Positions 14,083-19,509 of a stretch of DNA of 19,509 nucleotides are shown here, in pieces. A model generated the notes under the pieces. That model was not told the DNA's origin and did no database searches. It was given only the letters and a program-made list of their open reading frames with translations. Numbering within the stretch: the first letter of the stretch is position 1; every line of letters starts with the position of its first letter. The translations under genes were made by a program, and so were the position numbers. The DNA comes from Nitrospirota bacterium (GTDB taxonomy: Bacteria > Nitrospirota_A > Leptospirillia > Leptospirillales > Leptospirillaceae): contig DAIBSV010000015.1 in assembly GCA_027415455.1 (NCBI GenBank), positions 1 to 19,509 of the forward strand. The letters run 5' to 3'.

Positions 14083-15000
14083 TTGAGTCCTGACCCTTCT
14101 TTCGGCCGAACCGGAGATCACTTCCGGTTCGGCCTTCACGTCTCGGTGGCCGGAGGCCTCGACAGGATCTTCGGGCGGGGAGAGTCCCTGGGCGCAAACG
14201 CGGTCCAGATCTTCTCCCACTCCTCCCGGAGCTGGGAGTTCGATCTTCCGGGACCGGAGGCGCTTGTTCCCTACCATCGGGCCAGAACGGGTTCATCCGT
14301 TTCCAGCGTCTATGTCCATGCCAGCTATCTGATCAACATTGCCTCGGAAGATCCCGCCATCGCCCAAAAATCCCGGATCACCCTCGAAAAGGAGCTCCGG
14401 ACGGCCGACCTTCTCGAGGCCGACGGTCTTGTCCTTCATCCCGGGTCGGCCCGGGGAGGGGACCGGGCCGCCGCCATCGGCAGGGCCTCCGGGATCATCC
14501 GGGATGTTCTCGACGCCCTTCCGGAGCTTCGTACGCCCCTGCTTCTGGAAAACACTGCCGGAGCGGGCAGCATGCTGGGATCGGTTCCGGAGGAGATGGC
14601 CGCGCTGTTTGCCGCGGTGGACCGGCCCGATCGCATGGGGCTCTGTCTCGATTCCTGCCATCTTTTTGCGGCCGGCTTCGACCTGTCCGGCGATGACGGT
14701 CTCGACCGGGTCGTTGGGGCCTTTCTTGCCGGGGCGCCTTCCGGCCGCCTTTCCCTCTGGCATCTGAACGACGCCCTGTTCGGCCTGGGGTCTGGCCGGG
14801 ACCGGCACGCCGGGCTTCTGGAGGGGCATATCGGTCCGGAGCCCCTTTCAGCGATCGTCCTGAAGGCCAAATCGACCGGAGTCCCCCTCATTCTCGAGAC
14901 CCCGAAAGGGGAGGGGGAGACCCTGGACCGCCTCAATCTTCGCCGTCTCCACGGCCTGGCGGGCCTTCCCGTTCCGGAACCTTTGCGCGATGCCGTTTAG
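14083..15000 (+). CDS. nfo: Endonuclease IV (AP endonuclease, Nfo)
   Basis: This TIM-barrel, three-Zn enzyme cuts DNA 5' of abasic sites and repairs 3' blocking ends from oxidative damage. All nine zinc ligands of the E. coli enzyme have counterparts: H79 (YVHASYL), H119 (LVLHPGS), E156 (LLLENTAG), D190 and H193 (LCLDSCHLFAAG), H227 (SLWHLND), D240 and H242 (GRDRHAG) and E272 (PLILETP). GLHVSVAGGL at about 17-26 is the family start. There is no ATG before the conserved part, so TTG at 14083 with GAGG 5 bases upstream is the best start (305 residues, slightly longer than E. coli's 285). It overlaps the next gene, mlaE, by 11 bases. Oxidative repair fits a metal-rich habitat. Confidence 0.95.
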   Translation: MSPDPSFGRTGDHFRFGLHVSVAGGLDRIFGRGESLGANAVQIFSHSSRSWEFDLPGPEALVPYHRARTGSSVSSVYVHASYLINIASEDPAIAQKSRITLEKELRTADLLEADGLVLHPGSARGGDRAAAIGRASGIIRDVLDALPELRTPLLLENTAGAGSMLGSVPEEMAALFAAVDRPDRMGLCLDSCHLFAAGFDLSGDDGLDRVVGAFLAGAPSGRLSLWHLNDALFGLGSGRDRHAGLLEGHIGPEPLSAIVLKAKSTGVPLILETPKGEGETLDRLNLRRLHGLAGLPVPEPLRDAV

Positions 15001-15772
15001 AAACATCCTCCTGTTTATGACAGGATTCCTCTTGACGATCCAGGACTTCACGACCATGGTCGGAATGTCCTTCCGGTATCTTTTTGTCCACTTCCGCCTG
15101 CGGGAGAGTCTTCTGGAGATGGATCGGCTCGGGGTGGGGTCGATTCCCATCGTCTTCCTCGCGAACCTTTTCGCGGGTCTCGACATGGCCCTCCAGTTCA
15201 GCGTGGTCATGGCCCCCTATGGGGCATCCAATCTGCTGGGGCGGGTCGTCGCCACCTCGATCATCAGGGACATGGGACCGGTTCTGGCCTCCCTCGTGAT
15301 GTCGGCCCGGGTGACGGCGGGAATCACCTCGGAGCTTGGAATGATGGCCACCACCCAGCAGATCGAAGCCCTCCTGGTCATGGGGGTCGATCCGGTCGAC
15401 CGCCTGATCGCGCCCAAGATCCTGGCCGGCATGGTGATGCTACCGGTTCTCTCGGTCGTGGGAGACCTGCTGGGCATTCTGGCGGGGCTCATGGTGGCGG
15501 AACTCGGCGCCCATGTTCCGGCGCCCCTTTACTGGTCGGGAGTGCGCTCGGCCCTGACCCTTCCCAACCTGTTGAACGGAGTGCTGAAGCCTTTTGTTTT
15601 CGGCTTCATTCTCGTCGCGGTCGGATGCTTTTACGGACTCCGGACGACCGGAGGAGCCCAGGGAGTGGGCCGCGCCACCACGAAAGCGGTGGTCTATGCC
15701 GCCATCTGGATTCTTGTGGCGAATTTTCTGATCAGCAAGTTCCTGATCGACGTCTGGGGATGGAAGCTGTGA
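14990..15772 (+). CDS. mlaE: MlaE-like ABC transporter permease (phospholipid transport)
   Basis: This 260-residue integral membrane protein belongs to the MlaE/TtgE/TGD1 permease family, the inner-membrane channel partner of the MCE protein MlaD. Conserved pieces include an amphipathic N-terminal helix, then VGVGSIPIVFLANLF, GRVVATSIIRDMGPVLASLV (about 85-104) and SARVTAGITSELGMMATTQQ with the EQIEAL-type segment QIEALLVMGVDP. PKILAGMVMLPVLSVVGDLLG and the C-terminal GCFYGLRTTGGAQGVGRATT are also conserved. The ATG at 14990 lies inside the nfo tail. The gene overlaps mlaF by 13 or 4 bases, depending on the mlaF start. With mlaF and mlaD it forms the core of a phospholipid transport complex; MlaB (STAS), MlaC and MlaA partners are not in this window. 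Confidence 0.93.
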   Translation: MPFRNILLFMTGFLLTIQDFTTMVGMSFRYLFVHFRLRESLLEMDRLGVGSIPIVFLANLFAGLDMALQFSVVMAPYGASNLLGRVVATSIIRDMGPVLASLVMSARVTAGITSELGMMATTQQIEALLVMGVDPVDRLIAPKILAGMVMLPVLSVVGDLLGILAGLMVAELGAHVPAPLYWSGVRSALTLPNLLNGVLKPFVFGFILVAVGCFYGLRTTGGAQGVGRATTKAVVYAAIWILVANFLISKFLIDVWGWKL

Positions 15773-16497
15773 TCCGCCTCGAGAAGGTCACGGTCGCCTA
15801 CGGAGACCAGATCGTGCTCGACGGGATCGATCTCGAAATCCCGACGGGAAAGACGATGGTCATTCTGGGGGAAAGCGGGTCGGGAAAGACCACCATTCTC
15901 AAATGCGTGCTGGGAACCCTCCATCCCGTTTCGGGCCGCGTCCTGGCCAACAACCAGGACATCGGAAAGCTCGACGACGAGGGACTGCTCCGCTTTCGGC
16001 AGCGGATGGGGATGGTCTTCCAGGAGGGAGCCCTTTTCGACTCCCTCACCGTGGGGGAGAATGTGGCTTTCTGGCTCTGGGAGCACACGACCCTTCCTGA
16101 CGACAAGGTGGAGGAGCGTGTCAGGACCCTTCTGCGATTCGTGGGGCTCGAGCCCTCCATCGACCAGAAGCCGTCCGACCTGTCCGGAGGAATGCGGCGG
16201 CGGGTGGCGATCGCCCGGGCGATGGCTGCCGAGGATCCCGCCTTCATGCTCTACGACGAGCCGACGACGGGGCTCGATCCCTTCACCTCGAAATCGATCT
16301 GCGATCTGATGCGCCGCGTCCAGAGGGAGTTCCGAAGCACCAACATCGTCGTGACCCACGACCTGACCGATGCCTACCGGGTCGGAGACCTCTTCACCTT
16401 CATCAAGGACGCGAAAGTCATCGCCACCGGGACACGGCAGGAAATCGAGCACTCGGCCGACCCCTTCATCCAAACCTTCCTCTCCCTCGATTCATGA
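15760..16497 (+). CDS. mlaF: MlaF-like ABC transporter ATP-binding protein
   Basis: This 245-residue cytoplasmic ATPase powers the Mla phospholipid transporter. Motifs are Walker A GESGSGKT (37-44), Q-loop Gln88 in VFQEGALFDSLTV (typical of MlaF, with the FQEGALFDSL segment), signature LSGGM (141-145), Walker B AFMLYDEPTTGLDP (161-174) and switch His200 (VVTHDL). The ATG at 15760 gives MEAVIRLEKV. A GTG at 15769 overlaps the mlaE stop as GTGA, with GGGGA about 8 bases upstream, and is about as likely; it would start at VIRLEKV. The downstream gene, mlaD, begins 13 bases after the stop. Confidence 0.94.
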   Translation: MEAVIRLEKVTVAYGDQIVLDGIDLEIPTGKTMVILGESGSGKTTILKCVLGTLHPVSGRVLANNQDIGKLDDEGLLRFRQRMGMVFQEGALFDSLTVGENVAFWLWEHTTLPDDKVEERVRTLLRFVGLEPSIDQKPSDLSGGMRRRVAIARAMAAEDPAFMLYDEPTTGLDPFTSKSICDLMRRVQREFRSTNIVVTHDLTDAYRVGDLFTFIKDAKVIATGTRQEIEHSADPFIQTFLSLDS

Positions 16498-16510
16498 AAG
16501 GGGGCGATCC

Positions 16511-17482
16511 GTGAAACGAAGCCAAAACCTCTCCCTCTCCGAAATGCGGGTCGGACTGATCGTGGGAGTGAGTTTTCTCGTCAGCGCCCTGGTGATCATC
16601 GCCTACGGGAAGATCACCAACATCTTTTCCCGCCAGGTGGAGATCACCGCCCTCTTCCGGAATGTCCAGGGGCTCACTTCCGGCGCTCCGGTGCGGCTTC
16701 TGGGCATCGACAGCGGCTATGTCTCCTCGGTCCACTTCGTGCGCTTCCAGGGGAAGCGCTATGTCCGGGTGACGATGCGCATCACCCGCAAAAGATTCGA
16801 CGAACTGTCGTCGGGGGCGACCGCCTCCATCCATACCCAGGGACTCATGGGGATCAAGTATCTCGAACTGACTCCCGGTCAGTCCGGCATGGGACCTCTC
16901 AATCCGACCCTACCCATCATCGGGGTGGAGTCGGGCTCCCTGGGGGCCGTCATGAAATCCGGGCAGGACGTCGTCTCGAACCTCAAAACCCTTTCCCTCT
17001 CCCTGACGCAGCTCGCCCGGCAGGCCCAGACGGGGCAGGGAACGGTGGGACGCCTCCTCGGGGATCCGGCCCTCTACCAGAACGTGAACCGCGCCGCCAC
17101 CGACCTCTCGGTCCTGGCCGAACGGATCGACCACGGACCGGGAACGGCCGCCAGACTGATCGGCTCTCCCGCTCTCTACGACAGCCTCGACCGGTCGGTG
17201 CGCGATCTTGACCGCCTGGTCCGGACGGCCTCCAAAGGTCCGGGGCTGGCCGGAAACCTTCTGAACGATCCGAAAACCGCCGCCTCGTTCAAGGACAGCC
17301 TCGTCCGGCTCGACGGGATTCTCGCCCAGATCCAGAGCGGGAAGGGAACGGCCGGGGAGCTTCTCTTCGATCCAAAAATGGCGGACCGCCTGAACGGAGT
17401 GCTCGACCGGGTGAACGGTCTGCTGGACGACATGAAGAAGAACCCGAAGAAATACTTCACCGTCGAGGTTCATGTTTTTTGA
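16511..17482 (+). CDS. mlaD: MlaD-like MCE-domain lipid-binding protein with C-terminal repeats
   Basis: This is the 323-residue MCE protein of the Mla complex, anchored in the inner membrane with the MCE ring in the periplasm. It has a short basic N-terminus, one membrane helix (VGLIVGVSFLVSALVIIAY, about 14-32) and an MCE domain (about 43-124) with VEITALFRNVQGLTSGAPVR, LLGIDSGYVSSV and HTQGLMGIKYLELTPG. The C-terminal third has four tandem 34-residue repeats and ends NPKKYFTVEVHVF, a terminal style common in this family. The GTG start at 16511 has GGGGG about 6 bases upstream. An earlier in-frame ATG at 16370 would lie inside mlaF. The stop TGA overlaps the next ATG by one base. Confidence 0.93.
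   Translation: MKRSQNLSLSEMRVGLIVGVSFLVSALVIIAYGKITNIFSRQVEITALFRNVQGLTSGAPVRLLGIDSGYVSSVHFVRFQGKRYVRVTMRITRKRFDELSSGATASIHTQGLMGIKYLELTPGQSGMGPLNPTLPIIGVESGSLGAVMKSGQDVVSNLKTLSLSLTQLARQAQTGQGTVGRLLGDPALYQNVNRAATDLSVLAERIDHGPGTAARLIGSPALYDSLDRSVRDLDRLVRTASKGPGLAGNLLNDPKTAASFKDSLVRLDGILAQIQSGKGTAGELLFDPKMADRLNGVLDRVNGLLDDMKKNPKKYFTVEVHVF
17033..17440 (+). repeat. Four tandem 34-codon repeats within mlaD
   Basis: Residues 175-208, 209-242, 243-276 and 277-310 of MlaD align without gaps. The shared pattern is GxGTAGxLLxDPxxxxxL, then a leucine-heptad-like tail of about 16 residues. The DNA copies are diverged, so this is a protein-level repeat. Such repeats probably make helices in the periplasmic extension after the MCE ring. 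Confidence 0.85.
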
Positions 17483-18702
17483 TGCGTCAACGGTTCGTCC
17501 GCATCCTCTGGTCGTCTCTCTTTCTCTACGAGCTCTTTTGCCTCTTTCTGGCCGGCATCCTGAGAGACCATCCCCCCCATTTCCTTCCCGCGCCTCTTCC
17601 AGGACTCCTGGAGGGGGTTTTTCTGCTTGCGACCCTCCTCCCCGTCTATCTTCTTCTCTCTTTTCGGGGGTTTCTCCCAAGACGGCGTTTTCTCAATGCG
17701 ACCTTCTTCTTTTTCTATTTCGCGACAGGAATCTTTCTGGCGGGCTTTCTGGCGGCGGAGGGAGCGATAGGACTCCACAACCTTCTTTTTTCCGGCTCCT
17801 TCATCCAGGGAACAAGGCGCTGGAATGAGGCCGAGTCCGCGGGCGCGCTCCTTTTGGCGTGCCTTCTGGCCATCGCCCTCTTCGAGCGGCTCCGGCCTCC
17901 CCGGGTCCTTGCCAGAACGCTCTTCTTTCCCTCCATTCCCCCGGATATCGGCGGGACGACCATTCTGCATATGAGCGATCTTCATGTCGGATCCTGGCAG
18001 GGGGAGAAGTCTCTTGGACGGATCGCCAGAATGGCCCAGGCCCTTTCCCCGGATATCCTGGTCTATACGGGGGACATGATCGACCACCGGCCGGAGGAGG
18101 TCCTGATTTTTTCGCGGATCTTCGGAGGCATCCGGGGACGCCTTGGGACGGTCGCCGTCCTCGGCAACCACGAGTACTGGACCCTGGGGGGAGAGGCGCG
18201 GGAGATCATGAAGGGGAGCGGGGTGACGATCCTTCGCAATGAAAGCCTTCTCCTCCGGAAGGGGCGGGGAATGATCAGGATTGTGGGAGTGGACGACCCG
18301 GCGGGGGAGGGGGAGGGTCCCGGATGCGGTCCCGATCTCGGCCAGAGTCTCCGGGATCTTCAGCCAGGAGAATTCGTGGTGGCCCTCGTCCACCAGCCCA
18401 CGCTATGGGAGGGAAAGCTCATGGCCGTCGCCGACCTCACCCTTTCCGGTCACACCCACGGTGGACAGATCGGCAGGCGCCGTCCCCTCTGGAACCTGGC
18501 CCGGGCCTTCTTCCGCTACGACGCGGGATTCTTCGAGTCTCCCGACCCGGCCCTTCGGGGCCATGTCCTGCATGTCAGCACGGGCCTGGGGTATTACGGC
18601 ATTCCTGTCCGTCTCGGAATGACACCGGAAATGACCCTGATCACGCTCCGCCCAGCCGGCAATCCCGCCGATTCCTCCCGTGGTCCTTCCGGCCAATCTT
18701 AA
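17482..18702 (+). CDS. Membrane-anchored calcineurin-like metallophosphoesterase (YaeI-like)
   Basis: This 406-residue protein has about four hydrophobic segments in its first ~150 residues (for example FLYELFCLFLAGIL and LLATLLPVYLLLSF) and a phosphoesterase domain after that. Metal-binding motifs are HMSDLHVG (163-170), GDMIDH (197-202), GNHEYW (228-233), VHQP (303-306) and SGHTHGGQ (322-329). All five are the standard dinuclear-metal set. The ATG at 17482 overlaps the mlaD stop by one base (TGATG); a TTG at 17479 is the other option. YaeI-type enzymes act on phosphodiesters. The position at the end of an Mla operon suggests a lipid-linked or envelope substrate, which is inferred only. Confidence 0.88.
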   Translation: MRQRFVRILWSSLFLYELFCLFLAGILRDHPPHFLPAPLPGLLEGVFLLATLLPVYLLLSFRGFLPRRRFLNATFFFFYFATGIFLAGFLAAEGAIGLHNLLFSGSFIQGTRRWNEAESAGALLLACLLAIALFERLRPPRVLARTLFFPSIPPDIGGTTILHMSDLHVGSWQGEKSLGRIARMAQALSPDILVYTGDMIDHRPEEVLIFSRIFGGIRGRLGTVAVLGNHEYWTLGGEAREIMKGSGVTILRNESLLLRKGRGMIRIVGVDDPAGEGEGPGCGPDLGQSLRDLQPGEFVVALVHQPTLWEGKLMAVADLTLSGHTHGGQIGRRRPLWNLARAFFRYDAGFFESPDPALRGHVLHVSTGLGYYGIPVRLGMTPEMTLITLRPAGNPADSSRGPSGQS

Positions 18703-18786
18703 AGCTCAGAAAAATCTTTTCCTTGAACATTAGAATATCTGAATATGATGACTATTTGCTGGCATCAAAGAAGTTTGTCGCAAGGC

Positions 18787-18815
18787 TTGCCAATCAAATA
18801 GTCGTTTTGTATACT
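18787..18815 (+). promoter_or_regulatory. Strong sigma70-type promoter for the cbb3 oxidase
   Basis: TTGCCA (18787-18792), a 17-base spacer and TATACT (18810-18815) form a near-consensus promoter about 85 bases before the oxidase start. The upstream 80 bases are AT-rich. A 13-base TTG...CAA element (18756-18768) does not match the FNR consensus length. Confidence 0.78.
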
Positions 18816-18831
18816 GATCCTTGGGCCGAAA

Positions 18832-18859
18832 TGGAGAGGTCCCGGGACGGACTTCTCCA
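18832..18859 (+). other. Hairpin in the oxidase leader
   Basis: TGGAGA (18832-18837) pairs with TCTCCA (18854-18859), and the 10-base palindrome GTCCCGGGAC (18839-18848) lies nested between them. This region is within the first ~45 bases of the predicted transcript. It could be a compact structured 5' end. Confidence 0.4.
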
Positions 18860-18900
18860 GGTCGGTGTTCCTTCTATCAGTGTCAATTTAAGGAGGGGGT

Positions 18901-19509
18901 ATGGCTTCCAACAAGGAAATTCCAAACGGAACCGCGGCGAAGACGGCGATCATCTCCTCCGTCTTCTGGCTGGCGATGGGGACGACCCTGGGATTCGTCA
19001 CCTCGCTCAAACTGTCTTACCCCGATGTTCTTTCGGGAACGCCCTACCTGAACTTCGGGCACATCCGGCCGGTCCACGTCCTGACGGTGATCTACGCCTG
19101 GATCTCGATGGCCTTCGCGGCCGCCATGTACTACATGACCCCCGTTCTCTGCGGAACGAAGCTCTGGAGCGAGCGGCTCGGCGTCATGAACATCTGGCTC
19201 TGGAATCTCGGCATCATCGTCGCTGACGTCTCTCTCGACCTCGGCATAAGCTCGGGTCGCGAGTATTCCGACTTCGCCTGGCCGATCGACATCTATGTGA
19301 TCGCCTTCATCCTCATTCCCCTGGGAGTGAACGTCTGGATGACCGTGCTCACGCGGACGGTGAAGGGCATCTACCCCACCACCTGGATCATGATGGCGGG
19401 CCTTCTCTATCTGATCACCGTCTACTCCATGTCCCAGTCCGTCGAGGTCTTCCATGTGACGGGCCTCAACGAGGCGCTTTTGACCTGGTGGAACGCGCAC
19501 AACCAGCAC
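18901..19509 (+). CDS. ccoN: cbb3-type cytochrome c oxidase subunit I, N-terminal 203 residues (runs off right edge)
   Basis: This is the catalytic heme-copper oxidase subunit, and the gene continues past the window. The frame starts ATG 18901 after an excellent AAGGAGG-like ribosome site (AGGAGG 18891-18896). At least four membrane helices can be seen. FGHIRPVHVLTVIYAW holds His59, the place of the low-spin heme b ligand (RPxH in CcoN). LLTWWNAHN (about residues 193-201) has His200 in the WWxxH position of the first Cu-B ligand; canonical CcoN has WWYGHN. MYYMTPVL is also CcoN-like. The product would reduce O2 at the inner membrane, with partner CcoO/P-type subunits presumably downstream. 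A distant homologue in the nitric-oxide reductase group is the main alternative. Confidence 0.8.
   Translation, partial: MASNKEIPNGTAAKTAIISSVFWLAMGTTLGFVTSLKLSYPDVLSGTPYLNFGHIRPVHVLTVIYAWISMAFAAAMYYMTPVLCGTKLWSERLGVMNIWLWNLGIIVADVSLDLGISSGREYSDFAWPIDIYVIAFILIPLGVNVWMTVLTRTVKGIYPTTWIMMAGLLYLITVYSMSQSVEVFHVTGLNEALLTWWNAHNQH

Noticed and set aside
17470..18393. Minus-strand open frame of 307 codons opposite the phosphoesterase
   Set aside because: It has low-complexity Lys/Glu/Arg-rich content and lies opposite all but the last of the phosphoesterase metal motifs; it is a shadow frame.
18756..18768. FNR/CRP-like site TTGCTGGCATCAA upstream of the oxidase
   Set aside because: The FNR consensus is TTGAT-N4-ATCAA (14 bases). 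This element is one base short and its left half is poor, so I do not call it.

Overview
The window is GC-rich bacterial chromosome, densely packed, with mostly ATG and some GTG/TTG starts and short or overlapping gene junctions. The gene set is a cbb3-type oxidase subunit I, a metal efflux island with His/Met-rich proteins, Mla lipid transport and de novo-style cobalamin assembly genes. It points to a Gram-negative, metal-exposed chemolithotroph. My best guess is a Leptospirillum-like acidophilic iron oxidiser (Nitrospirota), judged from gene content and protein style only; no 16S or other marker is present. Layout: (1) 1-342, minus strand: the N-terminal part of a DUF4338/DruA-like protein (stand-alone defence gene or transposase) that runs off the left edge. 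(2) 443-1855: a DNA photolyase whose last ~44 codons appear out of frame. (3) 1978-2332: an HU nucleoid protein with a strong intrinsic terminator. (4) 2331-3731, minus: an NCS1 nucleobase/vitamin-precursor permease. (5) 3965-7011: a tight cluster of a TPMT-like SAM methyltransferase and cobU-cobT-cobS, the late nucleotide-loop assembly steps of cobalamin. (6) 7075-8035: accA behind a near-consensus sigma70 promoter and a structured leader with a 12-codon upstream ORF that ends on the accA start codon. (7) 8180-13242: a metal export operon made of a NicO-like inner-membrane transporter with a His-rich loop, a CusB/CzcB-like adaptor and a CusA/CzcA-like HME-RND pump; no outer-membrane channel gene is present. 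(8) 13243-13580: a non-coding stretch with a start-less small membrane ORF, a candidate promoter and a perfect 12-bp hairpin. (9) 13581-18702: a likely single operon of a Met/His-rich Spy/CpxP-like periplasmic protein, endonuclease IV, MlaE-MlaF-MlaD phospholipid transport proteins and a membrane-anchored metallophosphoesterase. (10) 18787-19509: a strong promoter, a hairpin-containing leader and the first 203 codons of a CcoN-like oxidase subunit running off the right edge. Together, regions 5, 7 and 9 suggest management of cobalt (use in B12 versus export of excess), envelope maintenance and repair under metal or oxidative stress. That link is inferred from gene order, not shown by the sequence. 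I see no tRNA, rRNA, CRISPR array or complete insertion sequence.
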